From assembly GCA_022837505.1 (NCBI GenBank), contig JALHFZ010000002.1, positions 1 through 64,000 of the forward strand: a stretch of 64,000 bases of DNA. The letters are read 5' to 3'. Position numbers and translations under genes: made by a program. A model generated the notes under the pieces. The model worked only from the letters and a program-made list of their open reading frames with translations, was not told the origin of the DNA and searched no databases. Origin of the DNA: Synergistaceae bacterium (GTDB lineage Bacteria > Synergistota > Synergistia > Synergistales > Aminobacteriaceae). Numbering within the stretch: position 1 is the first letter of the stretch; the number at the start of each line of letters is the position of its first letter. Below are positions 9,478-17,633 of this stretch, piece by piece.

Positions 9478-10137
9478 CTACTCGCCCTCGTCGTCCTTGC
9501 CCTTCCCCTTGCCTACGACTTCCACTTCCATGTCCTCTTCTGCCGCCTCTTCCTCCTCTTCGTCTATGCCCCTGGGAATGATGACCGCAACGACGACCTC
9601 GTCGGGGTCGGCGAGCACTTGCGCCTCTTCGGGGACGGGAAGATCCTGTACCTGAATCTGCTCTCCCAGCCCGAGGGCGGAGACGTCCACAACGATGGAT
9701 TCGGGGATCTGTCCCGGGAGGACTTCCATGGAAATTTCACGGAGAAGGTGATCGATGACGCCGCCGAGCTTCACGCCGGGGCATTCCTCCCGGCCGATGA
9801 GTACCACGGGGATGTCGACGTTGATGCGGTGCCCCTTGACGAGCTGCACAAAGTCGATGTGAAGAATCTTGCCGTTGAGGATATCCCTCTGAACCTCCCG
9901 CATGAGGCACATCTCCTCCTTGCCTCCGGGGAAGGTGACCTGAAGGGTCAGGGTCTCCCATCGAGCGGCGGCGAGGATTCTGTTGATCTCTGCGGTTTTT
10001 ACCTTTCCCGGAAGGGAATCAATATAGTCCGGGCCGTAGACAACGCAGGGGATATACCCTGCGTTCCGTATCTTTGTGCTTGCCTGTTTTCCCTTTTCTT
10101 CCCGTGAATCAAGAACTATCTTCACCATTTCCGACAT
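9478..10137 (-). CDS. rplY: 50S ribosomal protein L25, long (CTC) form
   Basis: A 219-residue L25/CTC protein. It has the N-terminal 5S-rRNA-binding L25 domain (about residues 5-95, with the typical VVYGP and HIDFV segments) and a C-terminal TL5 beta domain (about 100-190). The tail is very acidic (EEEEEAAEEDMEVE) and ends in a short lysine-rich stretch. The long form is the one found in Thermus and many other bacteria; E. coli has only the N-terminal domain. An AAGGAGGA ribosome site precedes the ATG at 10137. It sits between prs and pth. Confidence 0.95.
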   Translation of the reverse strand: MSEMVKIVLDSREEKGKQASTKIRNAGYIPCVVYGPDYIDSLPGKVKTAEINRILAAARWETLTLQVTFPGGKEEMCLMREVQRDILNGKILHIDFVQLVKGHRINVDIPVVLIGREECPGVKLGGVIDHLLREISMEVLPGQIPESIVVDVSALGLGEQIQVQDLPVPEEAQVLADPDEVVVAVIIPRGIDEEEEEAAEEDMEVEVVGKGKGKDDEGE

Positions 10138-10194
10138 TGAAACCCATCCTCCTTAAAATGCGACCCCCTGCCCGAAAGCCGGAGAATCAAAAAA

Positions 10195-11166
10195 CTAGTC
10201 AAACAGACTGCTTACGGACCGATCGCTGTGCACCCGCAAAATAGCCTCAGCGAAGAGCGGTGCTATGGACAATTGAATGATTTTATCCGATTTTTTGCTC
10301 TCGGGCAATGGGATGGTGTCCGTAAGGACCATCCGATCGATCGATGAGTTTTCAAGACGCTCAAAGGCCGGCCCGGAGAGGACGCCGTGGGTGGCGCAGG
10401 CGTAGACCTTCACCGCTCCCCTTTCCTTGATGAGGGCCGCGGCGTTGCAGATCGTCCCCGCCGTATCGATGATGTCGTCCACGAGCACGGCGGTCTTTCC
10501 CCGCACATCCCCTATGATGTCCATTACCTCGCAGAGGTTGGCCACCTCATGGGATCGCCGCTTGTCCACTATGGCGAGGTCCGCCTTGAGGGATCCGGCG
10601 AATTTTCGGGCCCGGACCACCCCGCCCACGTCGGGAGCCACGACGACAATGGAGCCGGCCGCCGATTCCGAGGAGAGGACCTCCCGGAAGTAGCTCGCCA
10701 GAAGGGGCATGCCCGTGAGATGGTCCACGGGGATGTCGAAAAAACCCTGAATCTGCCCGGCGTGAAGGTCGGCGGAGATAACCCTGTCGGCCCCGGCGAC
10801 GGTGATGATGTTCGCCACGAGCTTTGCGGAGATCGGATCCCTGGGCTTCGTCTTCCGCTCCTGCCGGGCATATCCGAAATAGGGGATCACCACGTTGATT
10901 CGGTAGGCGGATGCCCTTTTGAGGGCGTCGATCATGATGAGCAGCTCGACCAGATTCTCATTTACGGGGTTGCAGGTGGGCTGTATGACGAAGATGTCGG
11001 CTCCCCGCACGCTCTCCTCAATGGAGAGACCGATCTCGCCGTCGGAAAACCGATAGTGTTTCGACCGGGACAGCTCCATCCCGAGTTCGCTGCAGATTCT
11101 CCTGGCAAAAGCCGGATTGGCCGTGCCGGAGAAAATTTTCAGTTCCTGTGATGTTGACCCCATCAT
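10195..11166 (-). CDS. prs: Ribose-phosphate pyrophosphokinase
   Basis: A 323-residue PRPP synthetase, making PRPP from ribose-5-phosphate and ATP for nucleotide, His and Trp synthesis. Visible motifs are the FSDGEI strand, PYFGYARQERKTKPRDPISAK (flexible loop), the DLHAGQIQGFFDIPVDHL segment, and the PRPP-binding loop LVDDIIDTAGT. Length matches the class I enzymes. It follows glmU with 15 intervening bases that carry a purine-rich ribosome site. The first two codons are both ATG, so either could be the start. Confidence 0.96.
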   Translation of the reverse strand: MMGSTSQELKIFSGTANPAFARRICSELGMELSRSKHYRFSDGEIGLSIEESVRGADIFVIQPTCNPVNENLVELLIMIDALKRASAYRINVVIPYFGYARQERKTKPRDPISAKLVANIITVAGADRVISADLHAGQIQGFFDIPVDHLTGMPLLASYFREVLSSESAAGSIVVVAPDVGGVVRARKFAGSLKADLAIVDKRRSHEVANLCEVMDIIGDVRGKTAVLVDDIIDTAGTICNAAALIKERGAVKVYACATHGVLSGPAFERLENSSIDRMVLTDTIPLPESKKSDKIIQLSIAPLFAEAILRVHSDRSVSSLFD

Positions 11167-11181
11167 CCCAGCTTCTCCCTT

Positions 11182-12600
11182 CTACTGCTCTTTCGATTCC
11201 CGTCTCTGCCGCCGGCTCGACCAGCCGTCTATATTTTTCTGATGGGCCCGGGCTACCCCGAGGGCCCCTTCAGGAACGGTTCTGCTGATGACCGACCCCG
11301 CCGCTGTAAAGGCATCGTCCTCAATCTCCACGGGGGCCACGAGCATGGTGTCGCTTCCGATGAAGCAGCGGTTCCCTATGATGGTGGGGTTTTTTCGCTG
11401 CCCGTCGTAGTTGCAGGTGATGGTCCCCGCTCCGATGTTGGTATCCTCCCCTACGGAAGCGTCTCCGAGGTAGGTGAGGTGGGGGGCCTTGCTTCTCTTT
11501 CCGAGAACGCTCTTCTTGATCTCCACGAACTTTCCGGCGAGGGCATCCTCCCCGAGGACCGCTCCGTCCCGCAGGACGATGAAGGGGCCCGCCCGGGACC
11601 CCCTTTCAAGGCGGCTGTCGCTGAGGACGGCGTGGCTCACCACGTCCGCCCCTTCGGAAAGGGTCATGTTTCTGAGAATGGAGAACCCTCCCACATGGCT
11701 GCCCCTGGCGATGGCGGTCTTTCCCCAGATCTGAACGAAGGGGTCGATGGAGACATCAGGTTCGATGGTGACGGCAGGGCCTATCCAGACGGAGGAGGGG
11801 TCCATCATGCGCACTCCCCGGGAAAGATGCCCTTCCACGATCTCCCGGCGGATGGACTCTCCGGAGGACCAGAGATGTTCCGGCGTGTTCACCCCCCGGA
11901 ACTCCGCCTCCCGGGAGGCGATAGTGCTGTTCACCGGCCGACCGTCCCGGACCATGAGGCCCACCAGATCGGGGAGGTAGTATTCCCCCTGGGCGTTCTC
12001 GTTGTCCAGCCGGTCGATAAAGGGGCGGAGGGCTGAGACGGTGAAGATGTATATTCCGCTGTTGACCTCGGAGATGAGCTTCTGTTCTTCCGTGGCGTCC
12101 CGGTCCTCCACTATGGAGACGGCCGACCCGGACCGCACGACCCGCCCGTACCCCCGGGGGTCTGCCGCGGAGAAGCTGAGAAAGGTGCAGTCCGCCCCCG
12201 AACCGGCATGGTCGGCCAGGAGGGCTTCGAGGGTCGAGCTTTGGAGATGGGGAACGTCGCCTGGAAGGACCATAAGATTGTCGAAGCCCGACCACCATTC
12301 CCGGGCGATTCTGACCGCATGTCCCGTGCCGAGCTGTTCGTGCTGCCAGAGGGGGATCACCGAGGGCCACGATCCGGATAGATAGGCCGAGACCTCCTCG
12401 CCCTTGTGCCCCACCACTGCGGAGACGGAGGATATCTTTCCCCTGCCCGTTCCGCGGCAGGGCTCCAGGGCCGAAAGGACATAATAGAGAAGAGGCTGAT
12501 CGAGTATGGGAAGAAGGACCTTTGGGTGGTCGCTCTTCATTCTGGTGCCTTTGCCCGCCGCAAGGACAAGCGCCCCGGTTCCGGCAGTCGAGCAGGTCAA
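11182..12600 (-). CDS. glmU: Bifunctional GlmU (GlcN-1-P acetyltransferase / GlcNAc-1-P uridylyltransferase)
   Basis: The N-terminal nucleotidyltransferase domain has the signature LAAGKGTRMKSDHPK. It is followed by a left-handed beta-helix acetyltransferase domain with hexapeptide repeats and the conserved HLTYLGDASVGEDTNIGAGT segment. The enzyme makes UDP-GlcNAc for peptidoglycan and lipopolysaccharide; glmM and glmS lie further along the window but not in the same operon. The frame is open to a GTG at 12612. An AAAGGTG ribosome site, however, best fits the TTG at 12600 (9-base spacing), which gives 472 residues. The start is therefore uncertain by four codons. Confidence 0.93.
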   Translation of the reverse strand: MTCSTAGTGALVLAAGKGTRMKSDHPKVLLPILDQPLLYYVLSALEPCRGTGRGKISSVSAVVGHKGEEVSAYLSGSWPSVIPLWQHEQLGTGHAVRIAREWWSGFDNLMVLPGDVPHLQSSTLEALLADHAGSGADCTFLSFSAADPRGYGRVVRSGSAVSIVEDRDATEEQKLISEVNSGIYIFTVSALRPFIDRLDNENAQGEYYLPDLVGLMVRDGRPVNSTIASREAEFRGVNTPEHLWSSGESIRREIVEGHLSRGVRMMDPSSVWIGPAVTIEPDVSIDPFVQIWGKTAIARGSHVGGFSILRNMTLSEGADVVSHAVLSDSRLERGSRAGPFIVLRDGAVLGEDALAGKFVEIKKSVLGKRSKAPHLTYLGDASVGEDTNIGAGTITCNYDGQRKNPTIIGNRCFIGSDTMLVAPVEIEDDAFTAAGSVISRTVPEGALGVARAHQKNIDGWSSRRQRRESKEQ

Positions 12601-12625
12601 GGAGATCAACACCTTTATATGAATT

Positions 12626-12659
12626 TTCGGGGGAAAACAGGGGTCTTTTTTTCCCCGAA
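12626..12659 (-). other. Long imperfect hairpin between tRNA-Gln and glmU
   Basis: Arms at 12626-12637 and 12649-12659 pair over 11 base pairs with one bulged G. In the minus-strand RNA the hairpin lies between the tRNA 3' end and the glmU ribosome site. No U run follows on the minus strand, so it is not a standard terminator. It could be an RNase processing site that separates the tRNA from the mRNA, or a leader structure. Confidence 0.4.
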
Positions 12660-12668
12660 GAACGCTTC

Positions 12669-12742
12669 TGGCTGGGGTGGCTGGATTCGAACCAGCGATG
12701 ACGGAGCCAAAGTCCGCTGCCTTGCCGCTTGGCTACACCCCA
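12669..12742 (-). tRNA. tRNA-Gln (anticodon TTG)
   Basis: A 74-base cloverleaf with the CCA end encoded. The acceptor arms TGGGGTG/CACCCCA pair fully, the discriminator base is G, and the T arm contains GGTTCGAATCC. The anticodon loop is CTTTGGC, giving anticodon TTG, which reads CAA/CAG. It lies directly upstream of glmU on the same strand and has its own promoter-like sequences just behind it. Confidence 0.97.
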
Positions 12743-12756
12743 TCATAAAGAACCAC

Positions 12757-12787
12757 AATATAGTAGCAGAGCTTGACCAAGTGTCAA
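12757..12787 (-). promoter_or_regulatory. Promoter for tRNA-Gln
   Basis: A consensus TTGACA -35 (12782-12787) is followed by TACTAT at 16-base spacing (12760-12765), overlapping a TATATT at 19-base spacing (12757-12762). A second perfect TATAAT lies upstream at 12819-12824 on the same strand but has no clear -35. Transcription would begin about 8 bases before the mature tRNA. Confidence 0.7.
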
Positions 12788-12998
12788 GAAAGATGGTTCT
12801 TTCCGCCCCTTCTTTTTTATTATACTCCACCCCTTGCGGAAAAGGGTTCTTCCCCATCCGCAGGGCAGGGGTGCTGCCGTCGGCAGACGAGAGGAGCAGA
12901 TCCTTGCCCTCTGCCGGCCGCCGGGTTTCTTCCCAAATGCTCCCCTGGGCCGGCTGGATATCAGGGGGTCTCTCTTTTTTTCCTCGGAAAAGAACCAG

Positions 12999-13010
12999 CT
13001 CTGTGGTAGA
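12999..13010 (+). promoter_or_regulatory. Possible extended -10 promoter for the CPBP protease gene
   Basis: The sequence TGTGGTAGAAT just upstream of the ATG at 13022 contains an extended -10 element (TG, one base, TAGAAT). The same TAGAAT hexamer serves the tRNA-Arg promoter in this window. It ends only about 9 bases before the ATG and no ribosome site is visible, so the mRNA could be nearly leaderless. No convincing -35 is seen. Position is approximate to a few bases. Confidence 0.35.
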
Positions 13011-13021
13011 ATTTCAATCAA

Positions 13022-13534
13022 ATGACAGCCTTACTCGTCTTCGCCTTTTTTCTTTATTTTCCCTACGGGTGGTGCACCCTCCGGAAACGGTCCTTTGAAA
13101 GCTGCGGCCTGAGGTGGCAAATCACCCGCCGGGGATGGACTGACATTGCCCTTGCCACGGCGGGGACGCTCCTCCCCCTGACGGCCATTGCCCTTCTGTT
13201 TTTTCGAAAATTCCTCCCCTCTCCGGGGCCCGGGGCGATCTACCCGGCCGTCCTCTCCGGTTTTGCCGTGGCCGTGGCGGAGGAGACCTTTTTCCGGGGG
13301 TGGCTGCAGACGGTCCTCTCTTCGAAATTCCCGGCCCCCCGGGCAATTTTCATCACGGCGGCCCTTTTCGGCCTCGCCCATCTCGCCTCCCCCTACGCCC
13401 CCTTCGCCCTGCTTGCTTTCTTCCCCGGGCTGGTCATGGGCCTTCTCAGGCACCGTCACGGTTCGATCCTTCCGGCCATCCTCTATCACTGGTTCGGCAA
13501 TATCTGGTCCATCTGGTTTTACCCCCATCTTTAA
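13022..13534 (+). CDS. CPBP-family glutamic intramembrane protease
   Basis: A 170-residue protein with four or five hydrophobic helices and the three CPBP (Abi/Rce1-like) motifs: EETFFRGW with the catalytic Glu pair at residues 87-88, FGLAHL near 116, and HWFGN near 159. Family members are membrane proteases involved in prenyl-protein processing, bacteriocin self-immunity or cleavage of sorting-signal proteins. The C-terminal motif block resembles proteases linked to C-terminal sorting tags, but no tagged substrate is visible nearby. The next gene on the same strand, 26 bases away, encodes an exported protein of unknown role. Substrate unknown. Confidence 0.8.
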   Translation: MTALLVFAFFLYFPYGWCTLRKRSFESCGLRWQITRRGWTDIALATAGTLLPLTAIALLFFRKFLPSPGPGAIYPAVLSGFAVAVAEETFFRGWLQTVLSSKFPAPRAIFITAALFGLAHLASPYAPFALLAFFPGLVMGLLRHRHGSILPAILYHWFGNIWSIWFYPHL

Positions 13535-13560
13535 GGGGAGAACCGGGAAAGGAGTTCATT

Positions 13561-14625
13561 ATGAAAAAAATCTGCGGACTGTCCCTGTTCCTTCTCACCC
13601 TGATCCTGGGCTTTGCCCCCTTTTCCTCAGCCTCCGCCGCCCCGCTTTTTGAAATACACCTTCCCCTCGTCCTCGGGGAGAGCGCATCGGCAATCCTTCC
13701 GGACGGGCGGACCTTCCCCCTCGGAAGGGTGGCGGGCCTTCCGGAGACCACCCGCTGGCCGGGGTATACGGCGTCGAAATGGGCCCTTCCGGGCACGGTG
13801 GCGGCCTCTGCGGTGAATGCCGTCCATATTACCCTCGCCATCGAAAAGGACGCAGGGAGGACCTTCAGCGTCCTCCCCCTGACGACCCTCGCCCCCGCTG
13901 CGGGGAAGGCGGCCTTCGTGACCCTGGACGTTCCGGCGGGAACGGGCTTTTTCGGAGGGTGGGCTCCCCCCGTGGGAACCCGGGTCTCGGTGAAGGGCAG
14001 GGACGGCACTCTTGTGCCCCTGGAGGTCCGGGGGCTTCCCTCCCCGGGAGAGGAACTGATCTTTTTCGTTGAGGAGCTCCCCCGCCCCTATATCATCGAC
14101 ATGGAGAACAGGCCGGGGGGGCGGATCATCGGATGGTACGCTGAAGGACCGAAGATCCTTGCCCGGGTCATCCGGCCGGTGAAAGGGGTCGGCCGCTTCG
14201 GCGGAACGGAGTTTCAGGCCCGGGGGCGCATCCGGGCGAATCACTCGGGGGTGATCGATGTGAGCACCACTCCCCGGGGCACTGTGGGGGGGTTCCAGAT
14301 CATGCCCCTTCTTCACGCCGGATCGAAGGAAATGGCCTCCGCCTGGAACCTCACCCAGTGGATGATCGCCGGTTCAGAGTCGGGGGAACCCCTTCCGGGC
14401 CGCCCTCCCCTCTTCTCGGGGAATCTTCTTCCGGGAAGCCAGGGGGGTGACGCCCTCTGGGACATGTGGTCCACCGAGGGGCGCAAGCCCCTGGTGCTGT
14501 GCCGACTGGACGGAGGAAAATGGGAGAAGCTTCCGGAGGAGGGGGGAAGGCAGGACGGAGCCCTCGGGAGGGTCACCCATATCCGCATCTATTCCCCCTT
14601 CACGGCAGAACCCCAGAAGAACTGA
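13561..14625 (+). CDS. Exported protein of unknown function
   Basis: With the ATG at 13561 (AAAGGAG ribosome site at good spacing), the product is 354 residues. It begins with a clear signal peptide: MKK, then the hydrophobic core LSLFLLTLILGFAPF, then cleavage near ASA-AP. The remainder is rich in Gly and Pro with short beta-like segments. It contains no membrane helix, no cysteine pair and no catalytic motif I recognise. It is probably periplasmic or on the outer surface. The frame is open further upstream, but that part overlaps the protease gene and has no ribosome site. It is followed by a terminator hairpin shared with the convergent glmS. Confidence 0.7.
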   Translation: MKKICGLSLFLLTLILGFAPFSSASAAPLFEIHLPLVLGESASAILPDGRTFPLGRVAGLPETTRWPGYTASKWALPGTVAASAVNAVHITLAIEKDAGRTFSVLPLTTLAPAAGKAAFVTLDVPAGTGFFGGWAPPVGTRVSVKGRDGTLVPLEVRGLPSPGEELIFFVEELPRPYIIDMENRPGGRIIGWYAEGPKILARVIRPVKGVGRFGGTEFQARGRIRANHSGVIDVSTTPRGTVGGFQIMPLLHAGSKEMASAWNLTQWMIAGSESGEPLPGRPPLFSGNLLPGSQGGDALWDMWSTEGRKPLVLCRLDGGKWEKLPEEGGRQDGALGRVTHIRIYSPFTAEPQKN

Positions 14626-14650
14626 GCCCTTATGACACTTTGACAATCAA

Positions 14651-14680
14651 AGGGGGGAGCGGCCGAAGCCGCTCCCCCCT
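14651..14680 (-). terminator. Terminator of glmS, between convergent genes
   Basis: A 13-base-pair perfect stem closed by a TTCG tetraloop (minus-strand reading) is followed by TTTGATTG. The orientation with the UUCG loop and the short U run points to glmS as the main user. The same stem can also end the plus-strand transcript of the exported-protein gene. Confidence 0.8.
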
Positions 14681-14702
14681 GATTATGGCTGTTTCTCCCT
14701 GT

Positions 14703-16535
14703 CTACTCGACCGTGACGCTTTTGGCGAGGTTCCGGGGCTGGTCGATGTGGCACCCCAGAAAACGGGCGAAGTGGTAGGCGAAGAGCTGCAGAGGGACCA
14801 CCGTGAGAAAGGGGGAGAATTCCTCCGCCGCGGACGGAACGAAGAAGATGCGGTCCGCCGTATCGTCGAGGGATTCGTCTCCCTCTGTGGCGACGGCAAT
14901 GACCGGGGCTTTTCTGGCCTTCGCCTCGAGGATGTTCGAGAAGGTCTTCTCGGAGAGGGCATCCCGGGGGGTGACCACCACCACGGGAACCCGGGGGTCG
15001 AGAAGGGCGATGGGACCGTGCTTCATCTCTCCCGCGGCGTAGGCCTCGGCGTGGACATAGGAGATCTCCTTCAGTTTGAGGGCTCCCTCGAGGGCTATGG
15101 GGTATGAAATTCCCCTTCCGAGGAAGAGAAAGTCCCGGGCATGGGTGTAGAGGCCGGCCATTTCCTGAAGTTCGCCCTGCCTCTGGAGGATGGATTCAAC
15201 TTTATAGGGGAGGGCGAGAAGCTCCCTGCACCACAGGCGTTCCTGCTCCCTTGTGACCCTCCCCTGGAGGCGTCCGAGGTAGATGGCCAGGAGATAGAGG
15301 ACGGCCATCTGTCCCATGAAGGTCTTCGTGGCCGCCACGCCGATCTCCGGCCCCGCCTTGAGCTGAAGGATGTCGTCCACTTCCCGGGCGAGGGTCGAGC
15401 CTATGACGTTCGTTACGGCGAGGCAGCGCCCCCCCAGGGATTTCACGATCCGCTCGGCTGCGAGGGTATCCGCCGTCTCTCCCGACTGGGAGACGAAGAC
15501 CGCAAGGGTATCCCTGTCCGCTGAGATGGTGCGGTACCGGTATTCCGACGCCACATCCACCCGGATGTCGAAGCCGGTGATCCGCTCGAGAAACCGTTCG
15601 GCTGTCAGGGCCGCGTAGTAGGAGGTGCCGCAGGCCACGATATGAAGCTTTTTCCACCCCCGGACGTCCTCCTCCGTCCAGGGAAGCTCCGCCGAGAGGT
15701 CAACCCTTTCATCTACGATCCTCTTCGCCATGGAGTTGCGGAGGACCGCTCCCTGCTCGTTGATCTCCTTGAGCATGAAGTGGGGGTACCCCCCTTTGTC
15801 CACCATGGTGACGTCCCAGTCGATATGGGATATTTTCTTCTCTATGGGCTCTCCCCGGGAGTTCCAGAACTTCATCCCCTCCCGGGAGAGTTCGGCCATG
15901 TCTCCGTCATCGAGATAGACCACGTCCTGGGTGTAGGGGAGGATGGCCGGAACGTCGGAGGCGCAGAAGGTCTCCCCCTTTCCGGTCGTCCCCACCACGA
16001 GGGGCGACCCCTGGCGGAGGCAGTAGATCCTGTCAGGGTCATCCCGGGAGAGGATCGCGAGGGCGAAGGAGCCCTTCAGAAGGCCCTGAAGCTCCGTGAG
16101 GGCTTCGACCATGTTCCCCCGGTAGAGGCTAGAGAGAAGTTCGGCCACGACCTCCGTATCGGTCTCCGATTTATAGGTCCCCTCTCTCCGGGAGGAAAGG
16201 TCCTTGCGGATCTCCCGGTAGTTTTCAATGATTCCGTTGTGGACGAGCACCAGCCGGGAGGACAGATCCTCATGGGGGTGTGCGTTGACCTGGGTTACGC
16301 CCCCGTGGGTCGCCCACCGGGTATGGCCGATGCCGAAGGTGCCGGAGACGGGCCTTGTTTCGAGGAGGGCCTCAAGATCGGCCACCTTCCCCACTTCTTT
16401 GACCACGTACATCTCTGATTTATCCATTATGGCGATTCCCGCCGAGTCATATCCGCGATACTCAAGACTCCTCAGACCCCGGATAAGCACATCGCTTATC
16501 TTCCGGGGCCCTATATACCCTACGATTCCACACAT
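14703..16535 (-). CDS. glmS: Glutamine-fructose-6-phosphate aminotransferase (isomerizing)
   Basis: The first enzyme of amino-sugar synthesis, making glucosamine-6-phosphate from fructose-6-P and glutamine. Starting at 16535 the protein begins MCGIVGYIG, which puts the catalytic cysteine at position 2 as required for an N-terminal-nucleophile amidase; length is 610 residues. The glutaminase half shows GIGHTRWATHG. The isomerase half has two SIS domains (ACGTSYYAA, SQSGETADT) and the C-terminal NLAKSVTVE. An upstream in-frame GTG (16547) would bury the cysteine and is rejected. The gene is downstream of galU with 182 bases between them. No glmS ribozyme core was recognised. Confidence 0.97.
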   Translation of the reverse strand: MCGIVGYIGPRKISDVLIRGLRSLEYRGYDSAGIAIMDKSEMYVVKEVGKVADLEALLETRPVSGTFGIGHTRWATHGGVTQVNAHPHEDLSSRLVLVHNGIIENYREIRKDLSSRREGTYKSETDTEVVAELLSSLYRGNMVEALTELQGLLKGSFALAILSRDDPDRIYCLRQGSPLVVGTTGKGETFCASDVPAILPYTQDVVYLDDGDMAELSREGMKFWNSRGEPIEKKISHIDWDVTMVDKGGYPHFMLKEINEQGAVLRNSMAKRIVDERVDLSAELPWTEEDVRGWKKLHIVACGTSYYAALTAERFLERITGFDIRVDVASEYRYRTISADRDTLAVFVSQSGETADTLAAERIVKSLGGRCLAVTNVIGSTLAREVDDILQLKAGPEIGVAATKTFMGQMAVLYLLAIYLGRLQGRVTREQERLWCRELLALPYKVESILQRQGELQEMAGLYTHARDFLFLGRGISYPIALEGALKLKEISYVHAEAYAAGEMKHGPIALLDPRVPVVVVTPRDALSEKTFSNILEAKARKAPVIAVATEGDESLDDTADRIFFVPSAAEEFSPFLTVVPLQLFAYHFARFLGCHIDQPRNLAKSVTVE

Positions 16536-16590
16536 AAAAAAACGCACCGCCTTTTCTTTCCACCATGAGAAACCTGCCCCGCCTTTGTGA

Positions 16591-16611
16591 GGGAGATCAC
16601 TCTCCCTTTTT
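16591..16611 (+). other. Terminator-like hairpin in the galU-glmS gap
   Basis: A perfect 6-base-pair stem with a TCAC loop (16591-16606) is followed by five T residues on the plus strand. Both neighbours are on the minus strand, so a terminator here would act on antisense transcription. The rest of the 182-base gap (16536-16717) holds no gene I can support. Confidence 0.35.
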
Positions 16612-16717
16612 GGGAAGGGGCTTTGCGGGTCCGTCTCTCCTGAACCCCGGAGGCATCCGCCGATTTTTTCGATACTCCTCCGACCTCGTCAGCCGGCCTG
16701 GGGCCGACCCTGGCGCT

Positions 16718-17602
16718 TTATCTACCTGGCTGGGGGTTGCCGCTGATTTTCAGTGCCTCAAGCACCACCTCCCTTAAATTGGGGTTGTCCATGGCGAGCT
16801 GGATATTCGCCGAAAGCCATCCCGGCTGGGTTCCGCAGTCGAAGCGGCGTCCCCTGTACAGCACCCCCCAGACCGGTTCGGTACGGGCAAGGGTGCGGAG
16901 GGCGTCGGTGAGCTGAATCTCCCCTCCGGCGCCTTTTTGCTGATTTTTGAGTATGGAGAAGACCGTGGGGGTCAGGACGTATCTTCCCATGATGGCGAGG
17001 GTGCTGGGCGCCTTTTCGGGCCCCGGCTTCTCCACCATGTCATTAATGCGGTAGACGCCCTCTCCCGCAATTTCGGCAGCCACGACCCCGTAGCGGGAGG
17101 TCTCCTCGGGGGAAACTTCCTCCAGGGCGATCACCGAGCCTCCCCGCTCCCGCTGCACCGCGATGAGCTGCGCCAGGACCGACGGGTCTGCCACCATGAC
17201 GTCGTCGGGCAATATGACGCCGAAGGGGGCATCCCTGCAGACCGGCTCGCCGCACAGAACGGCGTGGCCGAGGCCGAGGGGGCTGTGCTGTCGCATATAG
17301 ATGAAGACGGCCATGGAGGCGATGGAGACCACCGCATCATAGAGGGAGGTCTTGTTCCTTGTCTTGAGCATATGTTCGAGCTCGAAGGAGCGGTCGAAAT
17401 AATCCTCGATGGCCTTCTTCGACCGTCCGGTGATCATGACCATTTCGGTGCACCCTGCGGCGAGGGCCTCCTCCACTCCGTAGGTGATGATGGGACGGTC
17501 CAGGAGGGGGAGCATTTCCTTCGCGATTTCCTTGGTGGCCGGCAGAAAGCGGGTTCCGAGGCCGGCTACGGGAAAGAGACATTTTCTGATTTCATTGGCC
17601 AT
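16718..17602 (-). CDS. galU: UTP-glucose-1-phosphate uridylyltransferase
   Basis: A 294-residue nucleotidyltransferase that makes UDP-glucose. It begins with IRKCLFPVAGLGTRFLPAT, the GalU-type nucleotide-binding loop, followed by KEMLPLLDRP with the conserved Lys. It also shows GLGHAVLCGEP and VILPDDVM. The ATG at 17602 has an AGGAGG seven bases ahead; an in-frame GTG six codons earlier is less likely. It sits between glmM and glmS, so this cluster supplies both UDP-glucose and glucosamine phosphates for the envelope. Confidence 0.95.
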   Translation of the reverse strand: MANEIRKCLFPVAGLGTRFLPATKEIAKEMLPLLDRPIITYGVEEALAAGCTEMVMITGRSKKAIEDYFDRSFELEHMLKTRNKTSLYDAVVSIASMAVFIYMRQHSPLGLGHAVLCGEPVCRDAPFGVILPDDVMVADPSVLAQLIAVQRERGGSVIALEEVSPEETSRYGVVAAEIAGEGVYRINDMVEKPGPEKAPSTLAIMGRYVLTPTVFSILKNQQKGAGGEIQLTDALRTLARTEPVWGVLYRGRRFDCGTQPGWLSANIQLAMDNPNLREVVLEALKISGNPQPGR

Positions 17603-17633
17603 GAAACAGCCTCCTCTCACAGTGAGATATTTC

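Noticed and set aside
13300..13560. N-terminal extension of the exported protein
   Set aside because: It overlaps the protease gene in another frame, and a clear signal peptide with ribosome site starts at 13561.
16536..16717. glmS ribozyme upstream of glmS
   Set aside because: The ribozyme core sequences and double pseudoknot were not recognised in the 182-base gap; glmS ribozymes are mainly known from Firmicutes.
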